Origin: Pyrenopolyporus hunteri
Lineage: Eukaryota; Ascomycota; Sordariomycetes; Xylariales; Hypoxylaceae
Length of the DNA: 64,000 nt
Direction of reading: 5' to 3'
Assembly (NCBI GenBank): GCA_902806595.1
Contig: CADCXC010000037.1
Span: 2,728,001 to 2,792,000, forward strand
Shown here: piece by piece, positions 36,240-47,368 of the stretch
Layout of the letters: each line of letters begins with the position of its first letter
Numbering within the stretch: position 1 is the first letter of the stretch
The notes under the pieces: model-generated
The model's database searches: none
Told to the model about the DNA's origin: nothing
Seen by the model: only the letters and a program-made list of their open reading frames with translations
Position numbers and translations under genes: made by a program

Positions 36240-36900
36240 GGGTTATTTAATAATGGGACAGTGGGCGGATATAGGAATCGAAAACACTTAAAAGATGAGC
36301 TAGATCATCGAATTAATAGCAATCACAGAACATAGCAAAACGACTACCAAAGTCCTTAGACTTGATGGTTTTATATTAACCATTGCAATTGTAGCTTATG
36401 CACCGACTCAACGCGGGAAGCCAAGCCATTCGCACTCACCAAGTCCCGTAAACCCCCATCTGCCTCCTCCCGAGTGGGAGTCGTACCAAAAGTACGGCAC
36501 TCCGAGCTAGTCGTACCAACGCCTCCCTGCAAAAACCTCTCTGCGTCCGAACCGGAAAAACCAGCTCCCTTTTCGTTTCAAAGTAAATCGTGTATGCTCA
36601 TGCTCGTGATGCGAATGCAAGAATTGTACCTGCCCTTGTCATCAAACCATCCTTACGCCGTTGCTGGAGCCTCAACTGAAACCACGCCTATCGAGCCTCT
36701 GAAGCATGGGCGAAACCGCATGATTATCCACTTAAGTCCCTGCGCATAGAAGAAAAGAAAACCCGGATCATGCAACTGCCTATTAATACATTGCGAAAAG
36801 TATGTCGTTTTGAGGGTATGAATGCAAGGTAATTAATCACGAAGTCGTTCCGTCGACTATGCAGCCCCTCTTGCTTTTTTTTACCTGTTGGTTACGCGGA
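36240..36900. other. Convergent intergenic region
   Basis: This holds the 3' ends of the nitrilase gene (plus) and the Scd6 gene (minus). No other gene was recognised. Confidence 0.4.
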
Positions 36901-39029
36901 TCACTGGGCTGCCGGCTGGCGGAACGCGTTCCCTCGTCCTCGGTTGCCGAATCCGCGACCACGGGAGCTGCCACGTCCACGGCCTCGGCCGCGGTAATTA
37001 CCGCGGTAGCCACCGTCGACACTTCCTTGACCGAAGGTCTCCATGTTCTTACGCTGTTCCTCGCCGCGCCACTCACGTCCGCCAGGCTTGTGGCCGCCGT
37101 TTTCGGCACGGTCCTTCGCCTCGCTGGAAATGTTATCAAAAAATGACTTGGTCTTATTGTATGCAACAGGGACTGTAGCATCGTCGGCTTGTACATTTTC
37201 TGAAGCCGGGCCAGTGGAAGCCTCGGGAGCAGGCGAGCCGGCGATGGCCTCCTTCACAAGATCTTGCTTGTTGAACTTGGCGTTGCCGGCTGCGAAGTCG
37301 AAGTCGGCGTCCGGAACGTTGACCCTGCCCTGTCCGCCGGAACGGCCACCTCGGCCACGTCCTCTACCATTCGTGGACGGCCGGCTAGCGTTCATTCGCA
37401 TCTCGTTAACCTTCTTAGTCAGGTTATCCATCGCGCTACCGTTCGGCGCCGCCGCGGCCTCGGCGTTGCGGGAGCTGTCGAGCTTGGCCATGGCGACAGC
37501 GACAGCTGCTTTTGCGGCCTGTGTGGCATCTCTGAGAGCAGCCGGACCGTTAGCTTGCTCTCCCGCGGGCTTAATCGAGGCAGTAGCTGCCGTGACTTGG
37601 GGGCCGGGGCCGGACTTCGAGGCGATCGCGGTCGGGATAGGCACAACAGGGGTGATTCGGTTGTTCTTGGGGCCGGTCGGAACAACCTTCTTCTCGGCGG
37701 CGCCGGTCGAGGCGGTGTTCGTCGTGGGCAACGATTCCGCGACGGCCTTAACCTCTGCTACGGTCGGCTTCGATTCAACCGGCGGGGTCGGTGCGGCATT
37801 CGTCGAGGCAGGTTGGGTAGGCTGCTGTCCAAAAGACTTAGGTTCCGTAGGCAACTCAACCGCGGGGTTACCAACCGTTTTTTGTTTGTCGACCCCAGCA
37901 CCGATGGGGGCAGGCTTGTTGCCGTCTTGCTGAGGCGTACCTCGCATTCCTTGAATCTGGCCTTGGCCTTGAACTTGACCTTGACCAGGCGCAGTAGGGG
38001 GTCCTTGAGGGCCGGGTCCAGGCGGATATCCGAAGCTATTCCACGGGCCAGGACCGCCAGGACCGCCAGCCGGGAAGCCTTGACCCGGAGGGAACCAACC
38101 AGGAGGAGGCGGATAGGGCATTCCATGGAAGCCTTGACCAGGGGCTGGACCGGGGCCACCACGTCCCCACTGGCCAGGAGGCGGGGGATAGAATGGGTTA
38201 GGTTGGTACGGACTTTGGCCGTAGCCTGGAGCACCCGGGCCGGGTGGCATGGCGGCCTGGGGACGAGTACGAGCCTGGAGTTTCGGGTTTCTAGTTAGCG
38301 TCAAGCCATAGCGGTATGATGGTTTCGAATTCTCAAAATGTATGAAAGTCCACAATGGCTCAGAAGGAAGGCAACGGAAATATCAACACGGGGTTTTTGC
38401 GCTTTTCAGTCAAGAAAATATTTTACATCCGAAATGTTTCGTCATAGCACCGGACATGGTTTGATAGGAAGAACAAGAGCTAGGAAGGGTGTGCGACTTA
38501 CGCCAAGGATGGCAGGGTCGTCGGGGACCTTGGGGGGTTGGTTCTCCTTGGGAGGAGCCGGAGCTTGCTCAATTCGCAAGTCCTTCACATCGCTGCCGCG
38601 AAATACGATGTACTCATAGACCTGGTCGGAGGGTGCTATCTCTTCATCCGGGTTAGCCTTGCGGCCTTCGGTACCAAACGATTTGACATTCTCGAGGGAG
38701 ACTGTCGACTCTTCGGAGTTGATCTCGTGTAGAACACCCGAATAGCTATTGAGATTAGAGGAAAAGTCCAACGCCGGTCCGGTGGTCTTGGGGGAGGGGA
38801 GGTTTACCGGATATCGCTCTTCGAGATGAGAGATATGCGAGAGCTGTGTTCGAATCACGTTAGTAGGCTAGATATATAATATGTTTGGAAGGCGGTAAGG
38901 CAATTGAAGATGCGGCAATGCGAGAGCACAAGAGCACGAGAGTGCGAGTGTGCGAAAGTAGAGAGTAAGAGAGCAGGAGAGCAAGAGAGCAAGAGAGCAA
39001 GAGAATACGTACCCAAGAAATTCAGACAT
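36901..39029 (-). CDS. scd6: Scd6/Lsm14 (Sum2) mRNA translation repressor
   Basis: Four exons on the minus strand: 39029-39013, 38843-38808, 38745-38502 and 38274-36901, giving 556 residues. The N-terminal LSm14 domain begins MSEFLGSRISLISKSDIRYS and is spread over the 17-nt first exon, the 36-nt second exon and the third exon. A Gly/Pro-rich low-complexity region follows. Then come the DFDF motif (near residue 422), the FFD box YNKTKSFFDN (near 474), the TFG box KNMETFGQG (near 509) and a C-terminal RGG tail. Family members repress translation by binding eIF4G and the Dhh1/DDX6 helicase and drive mRNP granule formation in the cytoplasm. The two tiny 5' exons are fixed by continuity of the LSm fold. 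Intron 1 (39012-38844) contains a degenerate GAGAGCAA repeat. Confidence 0.92.
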
Positions 39030-39814
39030 GATGTCAGAGATGTGCGCGATACGCGCGAAGAAGGAGATGTAAATGCAACGGAGGTTGTAGAGAAGAGAAG
39101 TGTGTACTTGTCCGAAAGGTTGTGAGAATGACGAAAAAATAAAATGTAAATTGTTGTTGTCGTTTTGTCGGAAAAGAAAGTAGGGTTGAAAGAGGAAAAG
39201 AGGCTGAATTTCCCGCCGTTGAAGGAGTAAAAAATCAGCGAACCGCAGCTTTAGTACCTACTGTACCAGCCCCGTTTAAGGTGCAGGTGCAGGTCCCAGT
39301 GCGCAAAAGCTTTTTCTTCTTCTTTTTTGACCTAGGTCCCCTCTTGATATCCTTTGGCAGGTGGGAACAGCTGTCGAGCCACAAAACCAGAGACACCCCG
39401 CAAACTTTACGAAGGTACAAATTTGCAGGTACTGATTTGTAACTTCGTAACTTGTAACTTTGCAACTTTGTAGATGAAGAGTTCAAGTTTGTGAAAAGGA
39501 AAAGGTCCCTAAAGTTCTCAGGTATGGGGAGAAATTTCCTTAGCCAGATCCTCTAATACCTATTCGACTTGGCTTATGTAAGGCCTAGCGGGTCGGAAAA
39601 TATGCCCAGGCACCTTACGTAATTCTACTCACGTTACCTAATATTATTGTCCTTGCTGCAAACATTCTTGGAATGTCCTACACCAACCGCAATCGAGATA
39701 ATACTATAATTATCTAGTACCGACTCACGGATTCACCAACCATCCTGGATAGTTTATAACATTCACATAAGCGATTATCAAAAGACGAAGTGCAGAGTGC
39801 ATATTAGGTATTAA
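39030..39814. other. Region between Scd6 start and Bcd1 end
   Basis: It is upstream of the minus-strand Scd6 gene and downstream of Bcd1. No gene was recognised. Purine-rich DNA at 39060-39240 (pyrimidine-rich on the coding strand of Scd6) is consistent with the Scd6 leader. Confidence 0.4.
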
Positions 39815-41008
39815 CTACTCGGACATGTCAGAAGAATCCGATCCTGAGCTACTTGTGGTATCATCGTCTCCCTGTTCCTCTGACTGCTCATCCACAGCCT
39901 CGCCCTCTTCCTCCCCCTCCTCTTCCCCGCTCGAGTATTCAACAAGGTCAGAGCCTGGCCTCTTTTTAGATCGTTTGGGCCTATTCTCCACGACGTAACC
40001 TTCGGGAACCGCTGTAGAATCAGCTGGCAATACACAAATGGTAGGGAACTCCACCACGTCAAGTCCGGGTAGGACTGTTGCTAGATTTTCGGTTGGTTGT
40101 AGGGGTATAAGTTTGTGCGGTTCTCTAGAAGGTGTCCTTGGCTTAAGGAAGAAGAAGCGGTGTTTATCTTTCAGTCTCTCGGCCATTTGTGATCCTGGAA
40201 TCGCGACAGTCCATGCCGCCGTTTTCGAGTCCTGCATCACATAATCGCCACCATTCCAAGCTGTTGTAGCCAAATCCTGGCCACTTCCGACAACCACCCT
40301 CTTTTCCTCTTGAGACTTCTGTTTCTTTTCCTGTGTACGTTCTTGGCCGCTGAGTTGCCGTTGGCGATGATATTCCTGAGCCTCTGAATAACCAATGTAG
40401 AGTGGTACTTCATCCAGTATCTTATGCAAAATTCTCGAGGGTTTCGAGCTCTCGTCCCCTCCTCCCGGGGCAATGGCTTTCCACTCAAGCCACTCGACCT
40501 GCCAATTCACGGTCCTCGTGCGCTTGTTCCAGCTTGTTTTATTCTCTTTCGCCCGGACCATGCCGTAGGGGAGAGACGAAACGGTGATGCCTAGTTGTCG
40601 CATCCGCTGTATGGAATTCCTGTCCCATTTCCGCGAACTCTCTTCAAAGGTGACTCTTCCTCGACTTCGGCCCTTATGGAGGCGTGCTCTCTTGTTAGGG
40701 GGAGGGCGCGACGCGACATCCTGTTGCGGTAAGATATCCTTCTCCTCCTTGAGTATCTTCTCGACTCGCTCGACGGATCTCTCGATTTTAGTTAGGAAGT
40801 TGTAGTCGTGATCAATGCCGGCGTCTGTCTTCAGCTTCTCTCGCGGTATAAACACGGTCGGATCGCGCTCCCCATTACAAGACGACCAGTTTTTGTGCTT
40901 CTTCACGCAGGCCAAGGAACAAGTTCGCGTTCCACATCGAGGGCATTTGTATTTAGGAGGCTGTATGTGGCAAATGGTGCAGAGCGACGTTAACAAAGGG
41001 TCTGACAT
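39815..41008 (-). CDS. bcd1: Box C/D snoRNP assembly factor Bcd1 (HIT zinc finger)
   Basis: A single exon of 397 codons. A zf-HIT domain lies at residues 10-45 (CTIC, KCPRCGTRTCS, CVKKHKNWSSC), giving the seven-Cys one-His pattern of the family. Downstream is the Bcd1 helical region with NSIQRMRQLGITVSSLPYGM and the conserved DEVPLYIGYSEAQEYH segment. The C terminus is an acidic Glu/Asp/Ser tail of about 50 residues. Bcd1 (human ZNHIT6) loads Snu13/Nop58 during box C/D snoRNP biogenesis in the nucleus. The ATG at 41008 directly precedes the zinc finger. Head to head with the PLP protein gene. Confidence 0.9.
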   Translation of the reverse strand: MSDPLLTSLCTICHIQPPKYKCPRCGTRTCSLACVKKHKNWSSCNGERDPTVFIPREKLKTDAGIDHDYNFLTKIERSVERVEKILKEEKDILPQQDVASRPPPNKRARLHKGRSRGRVTFEESSRKWDRNSIQRMRQLGITVSSLPYGMVRAKENKTSWNKRTRTVNWQVEWLEWKAIAPGGGDESSKPSRILHKILDEVPLYIGYSEAQEYHRQRQLSGQERTQEKKQKSQEEKRVVVGSGQDLATTAWNGGDYVMQDSKTAAWTVAIPGSQMAERLKDKHRFFFLKPRTPSREPHKLIPLQPTENLATVLPGLDVVEFPTICVLPADSTAVPEGYVVENRPKRSKKRPGSDLVEYSSGEEEGEEEGEAVDEQSEEQGDDDTTSSSGSDSSDMSE

Positions 41009-41880
41009 CGATGGCGTCCGGAGGGGGCTTCGTGCTCGAATATTCGGCTATTAATGCTCGCTAATAATGCAGAAGATAAGGATCTGAGCCTTGAGGAATT
41101 AAGGTGTTCGATATCAATTAATGTGAAGGATAATGTACTTGTAGGATGCACGATTGGATCGACAACCGTCGGACTCGAGCTTCAAATTTCTGGCACTACA
41201 AAGAGCTACTTCTTATCATCTTATCGATATCTAGCCGCTATCACTCTACTTATCGGCCCACCTATATAATGCACCGTCGGCGTCATATCCGACGGCCATG
41301 TGCGAAACCTCCAGTTGGATGAAACCACATTCCTAATCTTGCGTGCGATGCATATTAAATCTCGCCGGATTTCAATGGCCAGCAAATAGAATAAACTCCT
41401 TTTCGGGAGAAATATGAGATCCTTGCGCCAATCTGTTTAATCTAGCAGCGACGCCATGGCATTATCTTGTATATTGGTGTGTTATATAGTGGTACAGATG
41501 GTACCCTCTACCTAAGGGCCAATGATCTCCCCAGCCTAACCATCGCCATCCAGTCTCGCAGTTCTATATTCTAGATAAAATATGTAAATGGAATGAGTTA
41601 TTAAAATAGTTGTCTCGCATTTAGCTACGAATTCCTAATATTATCAATTTCTATTATCATAACCTGTGAGACTTGCAGATATCATGTGCGGTAGACAGTG
41701 CAAATACTGTATCCAATCCTCATCGCCCTTTTTTCTTACAACCTAACGGAGACGGGGACGGCTTTCAAAGTACCTAATTATCATGTAGTTCGGAGTCGCG
41801 TGCTCAAGCCCAACGACACGTATCTTACGTCACATATATCCTTCGACCCTAAACTCATAAAGTAGTCTCATGGCTTTACA
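41009..41880. promoter_or_regulatory. Divergent promoter region of bcd1 and the PLP-protein gene
   Basis: An 870-bp region separates two divergent start codons. There is no coding region. It is AT-rich in the middle (41560-41680), and no specific sites can be assigned. Confidence 0.42.
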
Positions 41881-43073
41881 ATGACAGATACGGAGATGAA
41901 AATCGACCCCCAGAGAGCCGCCGCTCTCGTCTCGCAGATCCAAACCGTGCGCGAGCGCATCGCCGCCGTTGCCAACGGCCGGGATGTGAGTGTCACACCC
42001 GCCTCTTCGCCGGTTTCCCCGGCCAGGGGTTGGGTAGCCTATATGAATTATCCATTCCATCATGAGCTATCTTATTCAATACACTAATATCATATATTCC
42101 AACACATGAACGCCAAGCTAACTCATTCATCCACCTTAGGTCCGCCTCGTCGCCGTCTCGAAGCTGAAGCCGGTCAACGACATCCTAGCCCTAGTACAGC
42201 AGGCCTCGCCGCCGCAGCTTCACTTCGGCGAGAACTACGCCCAGGAGCTGAGCCAGAAGGCCGAGCTGCTGCCACGTACTATACAGTGGCATTTCATTGG
42301 CGGGCTCCAGTCCGGTAAGGCGTTCACCCACAACCTCATGTTTATCATTTTTCCAATTCAGTGAGAATCGCGGGACTCTGCTTAAACGGCTAAGCCGCGC
42401 TGAAGAGGCTCTCATTATTGTTTAAAAGTGGCCATTCCCACCTCACCAACCACGCGCCCTCACTTCACCATCATACCATGAAAAGCAAAGCAAGCAACCA
42501 ACTCCCATTCTAATACCGCAAACAGGACACTGCAAAGCCCTCGCCAAAATCCCCAACCTCTTCTGCGTATCGAGCGTCGACACCGAGAAGAAAGCGCAAC
42601 TCCTATCCAAGTACCGGGGTGAATACCTCGCCTCCCTATCCTCTTCTCCCCAATCCCCATCCTCCCCACCCCCCGCCCCCAAACTCAACATCCACGTCCA
42701 AGTCAACACCTCCTCGGAAGCCAGCAAATCCGGGTGCGCGCCGGGCGCGCCCGCCGTCGCGCTCTGCCGGGCCGTCGCCTCGCTGCCGCACCTCCGGCTG
42801 CTCGGGCTCATGACGATCGGGGCGATAGCGCGGAGCGCCGCGACGCGCGCCTCGCTAGAGGCCGGGGAGGAGAACCCGGACTTCGCGTGCCTGCGGGAGC
42901 AGCGGGACCTGGTCGCCGCGGAGCTGGGGGTGCCGCGGGACAGCCTGGAGCTGAGCATGGGGATGAGCGAGGACTACGAGGGCGCCGTCGTGGCCGGGAG
43001 CGGGGAGGTGCGCGTGGGCAGCACGATCTTCGGCGCGCGGCCGCCGAAGGGGGAGGCTAAGATTAAGGAGTAG
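41881..43073 (+). CDS. Pyridoxal phosphate homeostasis protein (YggS/PLPBP family)
   Basis: Exons 41881-41985, 42140-42314 and 42526-43073 give 275 residues. It is a fold-type III PLP-binding protein: Lys43 in VAVSKLKP, at the start of exon 2, is the expected Schiff-base lysine. HFGENYAQEL, WHFIGGLQS, LNIHVQVNTSSE, LRLLGLMTIG and LELSMGMSEDYEGAV are the other conserved blocks, and VRVGSTIFGARP ends the barrel. The family has no known enzymatic reaction; it buffers intracellular PLP and affects amino-acid metabolism. A Ser/Pro-rich loop of about 17 residues lies between KYRGEYLA and LNIHVQV. Codon usage in the last exon is strongly GC-rich. Splice phases (0, 1) agree. Confidence 0.92.
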
Positions 43074-43466
43074 GCGTGCCTACATAGGTACCTAGTCCGT
43101 GTATGTGGCGTGGAGTATGAAGGAGGGGGGTGGGCTAGCATGAAAATAAATACACTATCAAACATATCAAATCCGGGATAAGAGAAACCGGCCATTGCGA
43201 GCCGTTGTTAAATATTCGCGATTCTCTAAGCTACCGTGCCCACTATCTATTCCTCATTAAGCCTTATCTCCGTGCCTACTGGTTAACATATCCAACAGGA
43301 CTCATATCTCTCTGATATGCTCTCTGTTGCTTACATGTGGTATAATAAAAATGAGTTTCTCCCACCGTGCTCCCCCCTCTCCCCTTCCTCTGGTTCCGTA
43401 CACCCAGCAGACAGCTATATCCAAGCACACATAGAAAGGTAGGCGCAAACGCTCAAAAAAAGGAGA
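43074..43466. other. Convergent intergenic region
   Basis: Short 3' region between the PLP-protein gene and the GT8 gene. No gene was recognised. Confidence 0.4.
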
Positions 43467-44580
43467 TTACTCCTGCGCAACGACAGGCACGACAACGTTC
43501 TTCCACAGCTCCCTCTTCCGCTCGTCGGGGCTCTCAGTCCACTCCTTCTCCACTTGCGCGAACTCGTCCCACCATAGCTTATGCGTGGACTCGATGGTGT
43601 CGTTAGCATCGTACTTGCGGCTCTTCCAGGGCTTGTTCAGGATATAATGCAGGATCTTGACGTCCTCGTCACGCCAGAGCTCCTTATGGCAAGCCCGCAT
43701 GGGCTTGAGGGCGTTGTAGTGATAAGGCAGAGGTTTCCAGCGGTTACGGTAGACGATGGCCAGGAGGTCCTGGTCGAAGAAGATCATGTTGGGCACGTCC
43801 GGGTGAGTGTTCATCGCGTGGATAAGCTCATCGAACTGCTCCTTGGACGGCTTTACGATGACGGTACCGCTATTCAGCAGATGGTGGTTGTTGGGGCTCT
43901 GGGGCGTGATGGGCGCGGGTTCACCCGTTTCACGGTTTGCTGCCGTGAATGCGCAGTTGGCAGGGATCCAGTCCTTGCTATAGTGCGGCAGCTTCCGCGG
44001 GTTGCATGTGCAGGCATGGGTGCTCGCGATCCAACCGTCAGGGATCTCGACCTCCATCATGTCATCGATGTTCTGGAGGATGATCTGATCGCTATCAAGG
44101 AGGACCACGCGCTGTTGGGGACGAACGGGGCGCAACCGAGTCAGCAACTCATTCTCGCGTTAATCTGATCAAGGGACTGGCGTAGGGGATATTCTAGGTA
44201 TTAGTTACCTCATATTGCGTGAAGGACCACGGAGCAAGCTTCTCCCACGTCCCCTTATTAATCTTGCCGTTGCGGGGCGCGGGCTCGATCTTATCAACGA
44301 CGATGGTAGAGATACCAGCAGCAGCAAAGGCCTCCATATATTCTGTATCCTCCTCGACGGCGCGGGTCACCATAACGACTAGCCGGTACTTGCTACGATG
44401 CCGGCGTAGAGAATGGTGTAAAACTAGTAGGCCGCCAAAGTAACCGCGGTTCGTAAGCAGGGTGGTCCAGATCTTGGTCGGATCGTACCAGCTGTCCTCG
44501 CTATCGCCGTTCTTGACGCCATTTTTGACGCCGTTGCTAACGCCATTGCTAACACCATTGCTGATACCGTTGCTCGCCAT
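43467..44580 (-). CDS. Glycosyltransferase family 8, glycogenin-like
   Basis: Exons 44580-44209 and 44111-43467 (minus strand) give 338 residues. WTTLLTNRGYFGGLLVLHHSL is the usual N-terminal nucleotide-sugar block. The metal-binding DxD motif is DSD at 130-132 in VVLLDSDQIIL, right after the splice junction. NSGTVIVKPS and FFDQDLLAIVY are further GT8 motifs, and the His in KILHYILNKPWK completes the site. No signal peptide or membrane segment is seen, suggesting a cytosolic enzyme. The family transfers glucose or other hexoses from UDP-sugars; the acceptor is unknown. It is shorter than true glycogenins and lacks an obvious glycogen-synthase-binding tail, so galactinol-synthase-like or other GT8 activity is equally possible. 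The extreme N terminus is an Asn-Gly repeat. Confidence 0.87.
44506..44571 (-). repeat. Coding 12-nt minisatellite (NG[IV][SK])
   Basis: Five tandem 12-base units encode NGIS, NGVS, NGVS, NGVK and NGVK, followed by a final NG at residues 24-25 of the GT8 protein. The third bases vary slightly between units. It lies outside the catalytic domain. Confidence 0.85.
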
Positions 44581-46102
44581 TTTGTTTTGTCTGTTTCCTA
44601 TCTCCCGTCCTGACTCGAGAAGATGGGTAGGGAGAGGGGAGAGGAGATATAAATAGAAGACAGAAGACGAAAGACGGAAGAGGGGAATGATGAGCACAGA
44701 TAAGCAACAAAAGTGATCAGAGGACAGACAGGGAAAAAAGCATAACGCATCTATGGTATTACTGCTGCTTTATCATGGCCCTCTCGGTGCTCGTCTGATC
44801 TTATGTACCTACACGCCGATCCGGACGCAATGCGCGCGCGAGAGATATTTGGCCTTACCCTTCATGCGGCATTATGTAGAAGAGGAGCGGGATGGAAAGA
44901 TTATTAATGTCGAAATGTGAAAAAGAAATGGAACTCCTCAATTTAGTTCTAGATTAGAACTCGGTACCTGAACTTTACCCACCTGGAGATATATTAGTAA
45001 AGTCCCCTACCCTTCTCGCCTTCCTTACAAACCGCGTATATACCTACCTATCTACGTACCTACCTAGGTATATATGTACACTACGGATCGATCCTTGCCT
45101 ATCCACCCGAGGTGCCTTAGCTCGACCTTAGCCTCTGACGCCATCGAGAGGGTAGACTCTAGATATGGTAGGCGTGGAGGAACAATGCCCCACCATTGGT
45201 CCCCAACATGCGTCCATGAATGGGATGGCCCATCCCTTCGGAGCTCCGACACATGCCGAGTGACAAAGCTACCTCAGCACCAAGCCTCGGCTTGTTCCGG
45301 TTTAGGAGGAGACGGTATCTCGGTACAATGCCTCTGTTGGTAAAGATATCATATATATCATCTATCATATATCAAGGGAAAGAAAAAAACTAATACTAAA
45401 GTATCACCGGATAGCAATCTGATGATAAGCATCGGAGGCGCATAAGAGACTATACAAGTGCGGAGAAGAAGAAAAAGAAATGCGGCAGCTTCACCGATTG
45501 GTCTACCGAGTCCCGTGGCGTTCGTACATACATGTAGGTATATGTGATGATCCGCATAGGCAGGTAGTATGTACCGCTTTTGAGTAGCGGCTTTACACTA
45601 CATGTAGGTACATGTACCTAGTTGATACGGCCCCTAAACCCCTATCACCTATCGCCAATAATAGAATAGACTGGCAGGTCGATGCTAGTTTGCACATAAG
45701 TAACAAACATAGGTAGACAATACGTAGAGTCTAGAGGGCATAAAGTCCTTATCTTCTCATAAGTTGGGCATTAATTATAAGTTGGGAGTGTTTGGACTTT
45801 TATAGTCTAGAGAAAGTCAAAGGTAATGAGAAGCATTGTATACATGCAAGCCAACCTTGAGACGGGCAAGCGTACGGTCATCATCAGTGCTACCTAGCCA
45901 TAGGTACACAACGTTTTGGCCCCTCTATTATTAAGAAGCACGTACATGGGAACGCAGTCGATGGCCAATCCCGTTCTGTGCGGCGTATGCAAGTGAAACA
46001 ACGAGACGATAGAGTTTATACGCGTGTCTTAGGCTAGGCAGGCGGCGGGCGACTCCGTCATCCTAGGCTAGGCCATACCATCTCCTTGCCCCCTCCCCTC
46101 AT
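44581..46102. other. Intergenic region with palindromic words
   Basis: No gene was recognised in 1.5 kb. It contains TACCTACC/TAGGTA clusters at 45043-45072 and 45525-45622 and an AT-rich near-palindromic stretch at 45345-45375. The part next to 44580 is likely the GT8 leader. Confidence 0.4.
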
Positions 46103-47368
46103 TCACAAACGTCTATAACCCGCGCGGTATCTCACCAAGTCCTCGGCCTTATTCCACAGCGCCACAATCATGAGCCGCGCAGCGGTAAACGGGTTCTTCG
46201 GACGGTCCGCCGCCGCCGCCGCCGATTCCGCGGCCGTAGCCGTAGCCGGAGCCGGGGTCGCGCCGTCGGCGCACGGCGTCCAGATTTTCGGACGCTCGGT
46301 CCAGGGACAATATACAGCGTCCTGGCCGGTATTCGGTTTCGGCAGGGTATTCTCTGGGGGTGTGGAGGCGGACGGTGTCGATTCACTCCGGGTTGGTGTT
46401 AGGGTCGGGGTCGGGCTCGTGCTCGTGCTCGTGCTCGTGTGCGGACCCGGAGTAAGATTCGGGGTGGAAGTATGAGTAAGTGAGGAAGAAGACGAAGGAG
46501 AAGGATGAGAAGAAGAGGAAGAAGAAGGTAGAAAAGGAATAGGGTGAGCCGTCACGGTGACGTAGATCGTCGTCTCGAAGCCTTTCGCCACGGCGGTCTC
46601 GACCGTATATCCCTCCGTGACGGTCAGAGTCAAGCGTCCTAGACTATCTTCCACGGCACTGTATTCCTTTAGTGCTTGTGTATGCTCCACTCCCGCGGAA
46701 GCGGGTTGGGGTGATAAGGCTGTACCTACACAAAAGTCTATTAGTCGAAGAAGCCTCTGGTATATCAACGAGGATACTGTGCTATACCTTCATCCACCCC
46801 CACAGTCGCCGCAACCAACCCCGGGGGCGTCAACATCGACGTCAGCGGCCCACCCCCCGCGACCTGCAAATCCGGCGGCGCAGGTTGACTTATCGCTGTA
46901 TCAGCCGACGGAGCGCCGGTCAGCGCCTGATGGCGCGCTGTCTCAACGGCCAAGCCGCACCAGCCGGCTACACGCGGACGGGAACATCGTTAGCTCTGAT
47001 TCTTTTTTAAATGCGGGACAAGAGCCATAGGGTAAGGCAAGGTAAGGCCAGACCAGGGGTTAACTTACTGATCATAGCACCCGTGATAATCAGGATAATA
47101 AGCGCGAACAGGAACCACGCCTGCGGGAAGTGCTGCGGCGTGACTCGGCGCTTGAGGTCTGTGATGGGTGAGAAGAGGGTTAGTTAGTGCGATACGTATA
47201 GTGTCATGTGTATAGTCTCCCTCTCTCCGTCGCAATATAATCACAGCCCAGCAGTTAAAACGATCCAAAGGAAATGGGGCAGCACGTACTATTCCACTTG
47301 ACCTTCCACTTCTCACCCATCACCGCAATCCGACCACCCGTCGGCGCGCGCTCGACTGCCTCCGCCAT
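46103..47368 (-). CDS. Single-pass membrane protein of unknown function
   Basis: Exons 47368-47290, 47158-47069, 46967-46788 and 46725-46103 (minus strand) give 323 residues. I do not recognise the family. A short basic N-terminal part (KWKVKWNNLKRR) precedes one membrane helix (AWFLFALIILIITGAMI, about residues 41-58), then a small domain of about 130 residues. A long Ser/Thr/Pro-rich stretch with a TSTSTSTS run (from a hexamer repeat at 46409-46438) and an Ala-rich C-terminal part follow. The layout suggests a type II membrane protein with an O-glycosylated stalk. All three introns are phase 1 and join in frame. The start at ATG 47368 has excellent context, but an upstream in-frame ATG at 47566 is separated from it only by one TAA codon (47476-47474), so the true N terminus is uncertain. 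Confidence 0.68.

Noticed and set aside
37043..38298. Two long plus-strand frames of 296 and 344 codons
   Set aside because: Both are antisense shadows of the Scd6 last exon, which has clear DFDF, FFD and TFG motifs.
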